Assembly: GCA_037143575.1 (NCBI GenBank)
Contig: JBAWYM010000013.1
Span: 1-34,396, forward strand
Source of the DNA: JBAWYM01 sp037143575
GTDB taxonomy: Bacteria; Patescibacteriota; Gracilibacteria; Peribacterales; Peribacteraceae
Direction: 5' to 3'
Length of the DNA stretch: 34,396 nucleotides
A program made the position numbers and the translations under genes. Positions 1-9,194 of the stretch are shown piece after piece. The notes beneath the pieces are model-generated. The model worked only from the letters and a program-made list of their open reading frames with translations, ran no database searches and was not told the origin of the DNA. How positions within the stretch are numbered: position 1 is the stretch's first letter; each line of letters begins with the position of its first letter.

Positions 1-2486
<2,486 letters not shown>

Positions 2487-2522
2487 ACGTGTGGGAGAAA
2501 AGAATGAAGGGAAGAGCTTGAA

Positions 2523-2556
2523 AGGTTTGGAAGAGGTTAGAGAGGCCTGAAAGGTT
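2523..2556. repeat. Dispersed 34-bp repeat, copy 1 (AGGTTTGGAAG type)
   Basis: This segment, just upstream of rpoC, begins AGGTTTGGAAGAGGTTAG. A second copy lies at 5813-5846 with about 28 of 34 positions identical. Both are intergenic. The G-rich, GGTT-containing texture resembles the GGTTGTAAG arrays elsewhere in the window, but the unit differs. Confidence 0.55.
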
Positions 2557-2560
2557 CACG

Positions 2561-2597
2561 ATTATTCGATTACTCGATTATTCGACTCGTCGATTCC
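2561..2597. repeat. Short-period tandem repeat of ATTCGATTACTCG type
   Basis: This is a degenerate tandem of 7-8 bp units (ATTATTCG, ATTACTCG, ATTATTCG, ACTCGTCG) in the gap between rpoC and the 877-residue gene. It has the same architecture as the other short-period arrays in this window but an unrelated sequence. Confidence 0.6.
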
Positions 2598-2678
2598 CAG
2601 ACACAAAAATCCGCAGCCCCTCCGCGCTTTTCGTCTGAAAAAGTGGAAGAACTCCGGTAGATGTGACGGCATCTTACG

Positions 2679-2717
2679 AAAAACACTCTCTCAGCGCAAG
2701 GGGGAGAGAGTGTTTTT
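2679..2717. terminator. Strong bidirectional intrinsic terminator
   Basis: The perfect arms AAAAACACTCTCTC and GAGAGAGTGTTTTT enclose a loop of about 11 nt, with A and T tracts on the two sides, so the hairpin is followed by a U-run in either direction. It lies directly after the stop codon (2736) of the leftward 877-residue gene. It therefore separates that transcription unit from rpoC. Confidence 0.88.
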
Positions 2718-2735
2718 TATTGGAGCAGTTCACCG

Positions 2736-5369
2736 TCACTTATTTCGCGCAATGAGCGTCCCATCGTCGCCCATCGTTGTTTTGCCGGGTTCACGTGCAA
2801 GTATCGATGCGACGAGAGTCACTTTGTCTGGGGATATCTGCATATTGGGGATGTTCGGCATTGCATAGGCAACACGAGTAACCTCTTGAATAGCCATTTG
2901 TTCCCCTGCCTTCAAAGAAGCAAGAGTCTCGGGAATACGCTTTGTCTGACCCAATTGCTCCAGCAACGCCTTGTTCTCATCAATTTTCTGTGTGAGTCCT
3001 TCATATTTGCTGGTGACGTTCGTATTTTCCATTTTCTGTAATCGATTGATCAGTGGTAGATATTTCGCCTGAGCCTTCGGCACGGCAGCACTGAGGGGAC
3101 CGTAGCGATCCGTATCGCTGACCCTCATCTGTATTTTCCCAGCATCATCAACGACGATGTAGAGATCGGTATTCTTGCCGAACCATGCCCGAGAAGATTC
3201 TCCCACCTTCCACGTTTTGTCTTTGGCAATATACGTCGCATCGGCTTCCTTCCTGAGGGCAGATGCCACCCAGAGACGCTTCGCCACCTCTTCGGAAATC
3301 GCCTTTCCGCTCGCATCGGTCATGGCAGGCATTGCTTTTCGCTCTGCGGTGAGCGCATCGATTGCCGCTTGAAGAGCTTTTTCCTGCGTCGGATACGGAC
3401 CTTTATTGATCCTCAATGTAGCCTTTTTCGCCTCAGCGAGCGTCTGTTCTAGGCCTCTGATCTGCTCTGTACGGGATGCGGATTTTTGAGCGAGAAGCAC
3501 GTCCTTCATCTCCTGATCGAGCATCTGTCCTCCATCGATATCCTTCTTGATGTCCATCGCGAGTTTTTGCTGCGAGGCAATCCTATTCTCAAGATTACCC
3601 CGTCCGTTCGCCTTCCTGTCGTTCAATATTGCACGCTGCTGAGCAAGATCCGCACGCTGCTTATCAACCGGAAGCTTCATCACCTGAGAAAGGCGATCAA
3701 GGGCGCTCTTTACGTCCTGACTCAAATTGTTCTTAGGATCATTGATGAACACTGCGTCGAGAGCAACGGGACGAGCAGTGTCTCCTATGTGTGCTTCGAG
3801 CCTCTTGGATTCCGGGTTCAGGTCGACGATCACATCGCCGATTTTCCAAATGCCGCTGTCCGAATTCTTGTACGCACCCGGCAGTCCATTCAAAATGTTG
3901 TTAAACCATTGCCTCTGGGCACCGGGGGCTTCTATCCCATTATCCGCAAGGGGCGGAAGCTGTTTCTCATAGCTCTCCAGCTTTTTAATGGCATCCATCA
4001 AGGCGTCCGGATCCTGGGTTTGCCCAATGGAGAGTTGAAGTTCCTTCACTATTCCTTCTACAGTTGCAAGCTGCTGCTTCAATTCCGGGATCTTCGCGAT
4101 TTTATCCTTACGATCGTTAATATTTGTAAGAGATTTGTCAATCCCCGCTATATCACGATTGAGACCATCGATCACTTTCTGCTGAACTGAAATACTGTTC
4201 TTGAAGTTGACCCGTCCGTTCTCCGACCTGTCGTTCAATATTGCACGCTGCTGAGCAAGATCCGCACGCTGCTTATCAACCGGAAGCTTCATCACCTGAG
4301 AAAGGCGATCAAGGGCGCTCTTTACGTCCTGACTCAAATTGTTCTTAGGATCATTGATGAACACTGCGTCGAGAGCAACGGGACGAGCAGTGTCTCCTAT
4401 GTGTGCTTCGAGCCTCTTGGATTCCGGGTTCAGGTCGACGATCACATCGCCGATTTTCCAAATGCCGCTGTCCGAATTCTTGTACGCACCCGGCAGTCCA
4501 TTCAAAATGTTGTTAAACCATTGCCTCTGGGCACCGGGGGCTTCCATCCCATTATCCGCTAGGGGCGGAAGCTGCTTCTCATAAGTCTCCAGCTTGCTAA
4601 TGGCAGCCTTCACAGCATCAGGATCCTGGGTTTGCCCAATGGCGCGCTGAAGATTCTCGATGGCGCGCTGATGCACGTCGCGCTGTGACAAGAGCTCCGC
4701 TTTCTGCCTCTGCAATGCCTGCTCTACCTCGTCAAAAAGAGAGAGGGATTGTACTTCGTTCTTTTCGATTGAAACGGGTGTTTCGGTGCTAGCGGGTGCG
4801 TGATCAGGTGCTTGCATTTTCTCATTCTTCGTCACTCCGGCTTCTCCTGAATCTCCCCGCCCTGTCTTGGGCATATCCAAAGGCATCGTCGCTTTCTTCA
4901 GTCTGTCGTCTATAACAAGATGTGCTGCTTCGATTACCTTGCGAAGATCTACGAGAAGCTGCTTCGCATCCTCCTTATTCAATTTATATGCTTGCTCCCA
5001 ATCCTTCGATTCAAATGTATTCATCTGGTCCTTAAAAACGTTGTAATCAACTTTCTGGCCCACGTACTTCACTTCGTACTTCCCATCTTTGTCGAACCCT
5101 ACATTGAATTTATTTTTTTCAAGCGCCGACTGATACGCGTCTCTCACATCTTGCACTGAATCATTACCACTTTTCTTCTTCAGCTCCTTCATTTTCTGAC
5201 CAAGTTCATGTAATCGATCATTATTTTGCTGACCGATTCCTTCAGCAAATTCAACCTTGATCGTCTCCGCCTTCGCTTCAATAGCATTCGGTGGCTTCGG
5301 AACATTTGGCTCTGCAAAATGCAGCAATCGTGCCTCGGACATACCTGTAATGAGAAATGTGTGTTTCAT
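2736..5369 (-). CDS. Large coiled-coil protein with internal near-identical repeats, function unknown
   Basis: This 877-residue protein matches no family I recognise. It is mostly charged helix and coiled coil and has no signal peptide or membrane segment. A module of about 200 residues recurs. Two tandem copies contain APGAQRQWFNNILNGLPGAY, GIWKIGDVIVDLNPESKR and DTARPVALDAVFINDP. A third, strongly diverged copy near residues 680-790 retains the pattern (RLWVASALRKEADATY, KTWKVGE, DLYIVVDDAGK). At DNA level the first two copies are identical over 318 bp (3615-3932 and 4227-4544), which is far closer than the flanking sequence. The start is ATG 5369; an in-frame ATG at 5342 (MSEARLLHFAEP) is an alternative. 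It follows the 107-residue coiled-coil gene by 23 nt, so the two are probably co-transcribed. It ends at a strong terminator. Confidence 0.85.
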   Translation of the reverse strand: MKHTFLITGMSEARLLHFAEPNVPKPPNAIEAKAETIKVEFAEGIGQQNNDRLHELGQKMKELKKKSGNDSVQDVRDAYQSALEKNKFNVGFDKDGKYEVKYVGQKVDYNVFKDQMNTFESKDWEQAYKLNKEDAKQLLVDLRKVIEAAHLVIDDRLKKATMPLDMPKTGRGDSGEAGVTKNEKMQAPDHAPASTETPVSIEKNEVQSLSLFDEVEQALQRQKAELLSQRDVHQRAIENLQRAIGQTQDPDAVKAAISKLETYEKQLPPLADNGMEAPGAQRQWFNNILNGLPGAYKNSDSGIWKIGDVIVDLNPESKRLEAHIGDTARPVALDAVFINDPKNNLSQDVKSALDRLSQVMKLPVDKQRADLAQQRAILNDRSENGRVNFKNSISVQQKVIDGLNRDIAGIDKSLTNINDRKDKIAKIPELKQQLATVEGIVKELQLSIGQTQDPDALMDAIKKLESYEKQLPPLADNGIEAPGAQRQWFNNILNGLPGAYKNSDSGIWKIGDVIVDLNPESKRLEAHIGDTARPVALDAVFINDPKNNLSQDVKSALDRLSQVMKLPVDKQRADLAQQRAILNDRKANGRGNLENRIASQQKLAMDIKKDIDGGQMLDQEMKDVLLAQKSASRTEQIRGLEQTLAEAKKATLRINKGPYPTQEKALQAAIDALTAERKAMPAMTDASGKAISEEVAKRLWVASALRKEADATYIAKDKTWKVGESSRAWFGKNTDLYIVVDDAGKIQMRVSDTDRYGPLSAAVPKAQAKYLPLINRLQKMENTNVTSKYEGLTQKIDENKALLEQLGQTKRIPETLASLKAGEQMAIQEVTRVAYAMPNIPNMQISPDKVTLVASILAREPGKTTMGDDGTLIARNK
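3615..3932. repeat. 318-bp perfect direct repeat, copy 1
   Basis: This is identical base for base, as far as I compared, to 4227-4544, an offset of 612 bp. Similarity drops quickly on both sides although the reading frame and protein similarity continue. That pattern indicates recent gene conversion or re-duplication within an older tandem domain. Confidence 0.9.
4227..4544. repeat. 318-bp perfect direct repeat, copy 2
   Basis: This is the partner of 3615-3932 and lies within the same coding sequence. Confidence 0.9.
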
Positions 5370-5392
5370 ACGATAATGGGGAATAGAGAAAT

Positions 5393-5716
5393 TTATGAAG
5401 CGAAGTTATCAATCTGTTCCGCAACAACGGAAGCAGCGCCTGTACTTTCCTTCTCCTCTTCGGTGCGCTTCGCATGATTCTCTATATGCTTGAAATCACT
5501 TTCCACCGACATGAGGGCCTTCGAAAGCTGATTCTGCAAAGCAACACCCTCTTCGTTATTCTTTTTCATTTGCTCCTCAATTCTTCCGAGCTTCAAAATG
5601 AGCGATGCCCGACCTTTATCGTCCAATGCATCCGCTTGATCGATAAGAGTCTCTATGCTCTCCTTTGGAATGAAGATAAATCTCGCGAGTGCTTCGCAGA
5701 ACTGTGTATCGTTCAT
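5393..5716 (-). CDS. Small coiled-coil protein, function unknown
   Basis: This encodes 107 residues from ATG 5716 (MNDTQFCEALARF). A GTG at 5758 would add 14 residues, but it overlaps a TATAAT at 5749-5754 that looks like the promoter, so the shorter form is preferred. The sequence is charged and helical (LGRIEEQMKKNNEEG, KRTEEEKESTG) and probably forms a coiled coil. No family is recognised. It lies 23 nt upstream of the 877-residue repeat protein in the same direction, suggesting an operon and perhaps a shared complex. Confidence 0.7.
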   Translation of the reverse strand: MNDTQFCEALARFIFIPKESIETLIDQADALDDKGRASLILKLGRIEEQMKKNNEEGVALQNQLSKALMSVESDFKHIENHAKRTEEEKESTGAASVVAEQIDNFAS

Positions 5717-5812
5717 GAGAGTTGTTGGTATGAATTTGAATCTACTTCCATTATACACAAATCAGCCACTTTTTGGAAGAGCAGAGAATGTGGCTTTCTG
5801 ATGAGGATTAAT

Positions 5813-5846
5813 AGGTTTGGAAGAAGTTAGAAAAGCCAGAAATGTT
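5813..5846. repeat. Dispersed 34-bp repeat, copy 2 (AGGTTTGGAAG type)
   Basis: This copy begins AGGTTTGGAAGAAGTTAG and matches 2523-2556 with about six differences. It is intergenic, between the 107-residue gene and the lipoprotein gene. Confidence 0.55.
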
Positions 5847-5870
5847 TGTACTTCGATAAACTTTCAGACG

Positions 5871-5905
5871 CCTGCCCCGCGAAGTTCGAAGAACGAAGTG
5901 GGGTT
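5871..5905. repeat. REP-like palindrome, family CCCCGCGAAG...CGAAGTGGGG, copy 1
   Basis: This hairpin-forming element has CCTGCCCCGCGAAG on one side and CGAAGTGGGGTT on the other. A second copy is at 5931-5963 and a third is inside the lamin-tail gene at 30621-30651. The ends (CCCCRC and GTGGGGT) are conserved and the loop varies. Confidence 0.7.
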
Positions 5906-5930
5906 CCTAACCTTACGTACCTTTCTCACC

Positions 5931-5963
5931 CCTGCCCCGCGTAGCCCGTAGGCGAAGTGGGGT
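5931..5963. repeat. REP-like palindrome, family CCCCGCGAAG...CGAAGTGGGG, copy 2
   Basis: CCTGCCCCGCGTAG pairs with GGCGAAGTGGGGT. Its right end overlaps the TGA stop codon (5963-5965) of the leftward lipoprotein gene. It is therefore placed exactly where a 3'-end hairpin would act. Confidence 0.7.
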
Positions 5964-6328
5964 CACCGCGCAACCCCCTCCTCGATCAGCTTCTTCCCCT
6001 GCTGAATCATCGTCACTCCCGATTGCACTTTCGCGGCGCGCTCCTGCACATCCTTCACCGTATTCGCTACACCCTCCACCGCGGACTTGCCCAGTGTCAC
6101 CGCCGCCTCGGCGTTCTGCTTGAGCCTCGCCGCTGCTTCGGCACCGGATGCTGTGAGCGTTCCTATGGTATCCAGTACCTTCGTCTTCGGCCCAGTAATA
6201 AAGGAGCAGGACGAAAGAACAAACAGACAACAACTCATCACAACAAGAAACAGTACCGCATACTGCATGCTGCTTACTGCATACTTCTCCGTACTTCGGT
6301 CTCCCATCAGTAACGAAAGAATGCTCAT
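5963..6328 (-). CDS. Putative lipoprotein with helical C-terminal domain
   Basis: This encodes 121 residues from ATG 6328, two nt after the stop of the zinc-ribbon gene, so translation is probably coupled. An in-frame ATG at 6268 gives a textbook lipoprotein signal (MQYAVLFLVVM, then LSSC lipobox). The extra N-terminal residues, including YAVSSMQYAV, are encoded by a short tandem repeat (about 6250-6290) and may be a later insertion or untranslated. After the lipobox cysteine the sequence is an amphipathic helix (TASGAEAAARLKQNAEAAV, VKDVQERAAKVQSG), likely lying in the cell envelope. No function can be assigned. Confidence 0.7.
   Translation of the reverse strand: MSILSLLMGDRSTEKYAVSSMQYAVLFLVVMSCCLFVLSSCSFITGPKTKVLDTIGTLTASGAEAAARLKQNAEAAVTLGKSAVEGVANTVKDVQERAAKVQSGVTMIQQGKKLIEEGVAR
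6250..6290. repeat. Short-period tandem repeat of GCATACTGC type
   Basis: Degenerate 8-9 bp units (GCATACTGC, ATGCTGCTT, ACTGCATAC) lie in the 5' part of the lipoprotein reading frame. They encode YAVSSMQYAV on the minus strand and keep the frame open. Confidence 0.55.
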
Positions 6329-6330
6329 AG

Positions 6331-6705
6331 TTAAACGATGTCCGTCTTCTGCACCTCCCCTACTCCGTACGTCTGGAAGAGCTTCTCGAAGGAGCCACCG
6401 GCTTGTTCGAGGGCGCTGTGGAGCGTCTGCACCTCTTCGTCGCTCAGGCGCAGCGAGGAAGAGACATTGCGCGTGGCATCTGGCTGGAACGGCTGGGCTC
6501 CGATCTTCTCCACTCCCTGCATGGAAGCATGCAGGACGATGTACGCGTTGCAGGTCTCGCACTTGAGCTGAAGGATCATGGCATTGTCGCCTACGACGCG
6601 GATCGTCGAAAAATCCACCGTGACCTGCTTGCCGCACTGCGGACAGCGCATCTGCTGCCGGATGCGCTGCAGAATCTGCTGGAGGGTGTGGGGATCTAAA
6701 TCCAT
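6331..6705 (-). CDS. Small zinc-ribbon protein, function unknown
   Basis: This encodes 124 residues beginning MDLDPHTLQQILQR. Two cysteine pairs, CPQCGKQV at about 21-24 and CETCNAYI at about 49-52, form a zinc-ribbon knuckle. The rest is a short beta-rich core and a helical tail. An upstream in-frame ATG at 6741 is rejected because an extended -10 promoter (6713-6718) sits between it and ATG 6705. The lipoprotein gene follows 2 nt after its stop, so the two form an operon. It could be a nucleic-acid-binding or protein-interaction module; the sequence does not say which. Confidence 0.75.
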   Translation of the reverse strand: MDLDPHTLQQILQRIRQQMRCPQCGKQVTVDFSTIRVVGDNAMILQLKCETCNAYIVLHASMQGVEKIGAQPFQPDATRNVSSSLRLSDEEVQTLHSALEQAGGSFEKLFQTYGVGEVQKTDIV

Positions 6706-6712
6706 CGACGTC

Positions 6713-6741
6713 AGTATAGCATGTGTTGAGGTTTTTCTCAA
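6713..6741 (-). promoter_or_regulatory. Promoter of the zinc-ribbon/lipoprotein operon, apparently leaderless
   Basis: On the minus strand TTGAGA (6736-6741) and TATACT (6713-6718) are separated by 17 nt, with an extended TGC just before the -10. Only 7 nt separate the -10 from ATG 6705, so transcription would begin at or next to the start codon. Confidence 0.65.
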
Positions 6742-6754
6742 AAAAATGAGCTTC

Positions 6755-6794
6755 GAAATTCGTAGGACAGGAACATTCCTGTCCTACGAATTTC
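6755..6794. repeat. Perfect 19-bp inverted repeat with 2-nt loop
   Basis: GAAATTCGTAGGACAGGAA is followed by CA and its exact reverse complement. The element lies between divergently transcribed genes (starts at 6705 and 6831), so it is not a terminator for either. It may be a dispersed palindromic element or an operator. Confidence 0.85.
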
Positions 6795-6816
6795 TCGCAA
6801 CAATCCTAATACTCGC

Positions 6817-6822
6817 TACAAT
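6817..6822 (+). promoter_or_regulatory. -10 hexamer 8 nt before the start of the 6831 gene
   Basis: TACAAT ends 8 nt before ATG 6831. There is no Shine-Dalgarno, which is consistent with a leaderless mRNA. Confidence 0.45.
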
Positions 6823-6830
6823 AGCTCTCC

Positions 6831-7343
6831 ATGCGACCTCTCCCGCCGATCTCCATCCACGGCATCCTCGCACTCACGGCAATCGTGGCTGTCATCGTCG
6901 TGGCACGGGAAAGTGGGAGACCTTCGGCAACGGTTCAGACGAGCCATCAGGATCAGCAAGCGGAAATCGCCATCGAGCACAGCATGCGGGCATCGGTCTC
7001 CATTTCCGTGAGTGCTCTCAAGGGACAGGGAATACTGGATATTGTGCACGATGCCGCGCGCGAGATCTACATCAGCCTGCCCGACAGCTGGACCAGAAGA
7101 GAGGTGAAAGGTGTGTCCCTCGCGACGGTAGCCGCCGATCCTCCGATGCTCGGCTTCAAGCGCTGGCGCCTGCCTCCTGGCAGTACGGTCTCCTTCGCCA
7201 TCCCCGCCTTCCCTTCGTCGATCCTCGCGCACAACCCCTCCGGCATTCCGCTGGAAGTGCGAGTGACGAGGGTAGATCTGGATAATGATAGAACAGAGCG
7301 GGATGTGGTACTGATGCAGAAGAAGTCGGTGACCTTGTGGTAA
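6831..7343 (+). CDS. Membrane-anchored or secreted protein, function unknown
   Basis: This encodes 170 residues. The N-terminus has a hydrophobic segment (HGILALTAIVAVIVVA, about residues 9-24) after a short basic and proline stretch. This fits a signal anchor or signal peptide, with the rest outside the membrane. The remainder has beta-sandwich character (VSISVSALKGQGILDIVHDA, YISLPDSW, LEVRVTRVDLDND) with no recognised catalytic motif. It is the first of two plus-strand genes. A long inverted repeat at 7368-7448 separates it from the CofE-like gene. Confidence 0.7.
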   Translation: MRPLPPISIHGILALTAIVAVIVVARESGRPSATVQTSHQDQQAEIAIEHSMRASVSISVSALKGQGILDIVHDAAREIYISLPDSWTRREVKGVSLATVAADPPMLGFKRWRLPPGSTVSFAIPAFPSSILAHNPSGIPLEVRVTRVDLDNDRTERDVVLMQKKSVTLW

Positions 7344-7367
7344 ATTGTCATTGGAAACATACTAAGG

Positions 7368-7448
7368 TTGTCATAGTGAGCGGAGTCGAACTATGACATC
7401 GAAGTGACTCGCACTATTGTCACCCTTCGACTCCGCTCAGGATGACAA
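7368..7448. repeat. Long inverted repeat (TTGTCAT..TGAGCGGAGTCGAA type)
   Basis: The arms 7368-7390 and 7426-7448 are 23 bp each and differ at two positions. The core TGAGCGGAGTCGAA pairs with TTCGACTCCGCTCA. Translation of the right arm explains a spurious N-terminal extension (SPFDSAQDD) of the next reading frame, so the true start is downstream. It lies between two tandem genes and could end the first transcript. Confidence 0.85.
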
Positions 7449-7470
7449 TAATGCTTTATCTATCATCTGC

Positions 7471-8235
7471 ATGCATATCCTTCCAATATCTACCGGCCTC
7501 CTCAATGCAGGCGACAATCTCGCCGCCATCCTCACGCAATCTTTCGCATTCCAAGACAACGACATCCTCGTCATTTCGTCCAAAGCCATCGCCACTATAG
7601 AAGGAGCGGCCATCGACCTCACCACACTCACCGTGAGTGATGAAGCGAAGACTTGGGCGAAGGAATGCGGTAAATCGCCAGCATTCTGTCAGGGAGTTCT
7701 GGAGGAGACCAAGCGCCTGAATGGTGAGATCGTCAGTAGTTGTCCTCTCGCTCTTCTGACGGAACTGCAACCATCGGGACTCTCTGAAGGATCGCTCCTC
7801 GTTCCCAATGCAGGCCTGGATGAATCGAATGTCGCCAAGGGCTTCGCCATCGGCTGGCCCCACGATCCGCTGGCCTCCGGAATACGCATGAAGTCTGCTA
7901 TCGAGAAATCTTCCGGAAAGAACGTCGCCGTGATCACCAGCGATTCCAACTGCCGCCCACGCCGCATCGGTGTCACCGCGTTCGCCCTGACCTCTGCGGG
8001 GATCGATCCCCTCCTCTCGAAAATCGGAATGAAGGACCTCTTCGGCAAACCCATGACGATGACGGTGGAAGCAGTTGCCGATCAGCTTGCAACCGCTGCG
8101 AATAGCGTCATGGGAAATGCCGGTGAATCCATCCCGGCTGCGGTCATCCGTGATCATGGATACACACTTTCGGACTTTGCAGGATGGGTACCGGGGATTG
8201 CGAAAGAGGAGGATCTGTTTCGGGGGACGGTATAG
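7471..8235 (+). CDS. Coenzyme F420-0:L-glutamate ligase (CofE/FbiB-like) family protein
   Basis: Members of this family add glutamate residues to coenzyme F420-0 in archaea and actinobacteria. The 254-residue protein from ATG 7471 (MHILPISTGLLNAGDNLA) shows the family pattern. It has GDNLAAIL near the N-terminus, then DNDILVISSKAIATIEG, the nucleotide/metal-site block NAGLDESN, then AVITSDSNCRPRRIGVTAFAL, and ADQLATAANSVMG towards the C-terminus. ATG 7417 is rejected because its extra residues come from an inverted repeat. No other F420 biosynthesis gene is visible, so the real substrate may be different; ligation of glutamate to another acceptor is an inference. The TAG stop (8233-8235) lies within the first unit of a TAGCTTGT repeat array that forms a shared hairpin with the convergent neighbour. 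Confidence 0.85.
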   Translation: MHILPISTGLLNAGDNLAAILTQSFAFQDNDILVISSKAIATIEGAAIDLTTLTVSDEAKTWAKECGKSPAFCQGVLEETKRLNGEIVSSCPLALLTELQPSGLSEGSLLVPNAGLDESNVAKGFAIGWPHDPLASGIRMKSAIEKSSGKNVAVITSDSNCRPRRIGVTAFALTSAGIDPLLSKIGMKDLFGKPMTMTVEAVADQLATAANSVMGNAGESIPAAVIRDHGYTLSDFAGWVPGIAKEEDLFRGTV

Positions 8236-8374
8236 CTTGTTAGCTTGTAGCTTCTTAGCTTGTAGCTTCTTAGCTTGTTAGCTTCTTAGGGGTGACATTC
8301 TACATGTCCGTTGCTTTCAAATTTCTTTCCTAAAAAGCTAATAAGCTACAACCTAATAAGCTAACAAGCTGCTA
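8231..8374. repeat. Inverted pair of TAGCTTGT short-period arrays (shared 3'-end hairpin)
   Basis: The left arm (8231-8290) is a run of TAGCTTGT/TAGCTTCT units. The right arm (8333-8374) is their reverse complement (AAGCTAATAAGCTACAACC...). The pair can form a long imperfect hairpin between two convergent genes. Both stop codons, TAG at 8233-8235 and TAG at 8372-8374 on the minus strand, are contributed by terminal repeat units. A bidirectional terminator or mRNA-stabilising role is inferred. Confidence 0.75.
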
Positions 8375-9085
8375 CACGTACCCCTCCACATGCAGCCGCT
8401 CCTTCGCCACTCCCCACGGTCCGAGCGCAGCGGTCTTCACTTCCTCCACCATCGCAGGATTGCCGCAGACGTAGACACTGCGACCAGCGACATCGGGAAC
8501 AGCCGACGGCGTGACGATCTGCACGCGTCCTGTGAGTCCTGCCCACGAAGGCGACGGCTGTGAAAGGGCGATGTGTGCATGGAAATCCGGATGCTGCTTG
8601 GCGATCTTCGTAAACTCCTCCTGCCAGAACACATCCTCTTCGCTGCGGACCCCGTAGACCAGATCGATGCGACGGGCTTCGCCTTTACTGAGCGCAGAAA
8701 GAATCTGCGAACGGAACGGAACGACTCCGGTGGACGTCCCGATAAAGAGCAGATCGTGATCGCCTTCCTTCAGGATAAAATTCCCCAGCGGCCCCTGCAT
8801 CGTCACCTCCGATCCCACATGCAGATCGTCGCGGACCCACCGGCTCGCGCGGCCACCTTCCTTGAGCTTGATGAGGAAGAGCAACTCCGATTCATCCGGA
8901 CTCGAAGCGATGGAGTACGCACGACCCTGCAGATCCTCGGGCTTGTCCTTGAGCGGGACCTGAAACATCACAAACTGCCCGGCCTTGAAGGTAAATCCCT
9001 CGGGCTTGGTCAACGTGAACTCGATGACATCGCGGGCGATTTCTCTGTAGGAAGTGCAGTGCGTGAGGAAGGTGGGGAGGGGCAT
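8372..9085 (-). CDS. Ferredoxin-NADP reductase-like FAD/NAD(P)-binding oxidoreductase
   Basis: This is a 237-residue cytosolic flavoprotein of the ferredoxin reductase superfamily, moving electrons between NAD(P)H and a small acceptor. The FAD-binding beta-barrel contains GRAYSIASSP (about 54-63, the RxYS motif) and EGGRASRWV. The pyridine-nucleotide domain contains GTSTGVVPFRSQI (about 116-128), VYGVRSEEDVFW and the C-terminal CGNPAMVEEV (about 207-216). The chain ends in an aromatic-poor EGYV tail. No iron-sulfur domain is fused, so the partner (ferredoxin or flavodoxin) is encoded elsewhere. It lies downstream of purN on the same strand, but a long repeat hairpin (9094-9194) separates them. 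Confidence 0.9.
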   Translation of the reverse strand: MPLPTFLTHCTSYREIARDVIEFTLTKPEGFTFKAGQFVMFQVPLKDKPEDLQGRAYSIASSPDESELLFLIKLKEGGRASRWVRDDLHVGSEVTMQGPLGNFILKEGDHDLLFIGTSTGVVPFRSQILSALSKGEARRIDLVYGVRSEEDVFWQEEFTKIAKQHPDFHAHIALSQPSPSWAGLTGRVQIVTPSAVPDVAGRSVYVCGNPAMVEEVKTAALGPWGVAKERLHVEGYV

Positions 9086-9093
9086 GACGGGGA

Positions 9094-9194
9094 GGTTGGA
9101 AGGGTTGTAGGGTTTAAGGGTTGTAAGGGTTGTAAGGGTTGTAAAGGATTATATCGTTAACCTTTACAACCCTTAGAACCTTTCAAACGTTTTC
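9094..9194. repeat. Inverted GGTTGTAAG-type arrays after purN
   Basis: The left arm (9094-9147) carries several GGGTTGTAA units and the right arm (9160-9194) the complement. AAGGGTTGTAAAGG and CCTTTACAACCCTT pair perfectly over 14 bp. The purN stop TGA (9183-9185, minus strand) lies within the right arm. It is probably a 3'-end hairpin or terminator for purN. Confidence 0.75.

Noticed and set aside
3486..4190. Plus-strand open frame of 234 codons
   Set aside because: It is antisense to the repeat protein. Two identical 81-codon shadows at 3727 and 4339 come from the duplicated DNA.
7417..7470. N-terminal extension of the CofE-like protein
   Set aside because: These codons come from the right arm of an inverted repeat. 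Family similarity starts at MHILPIS.
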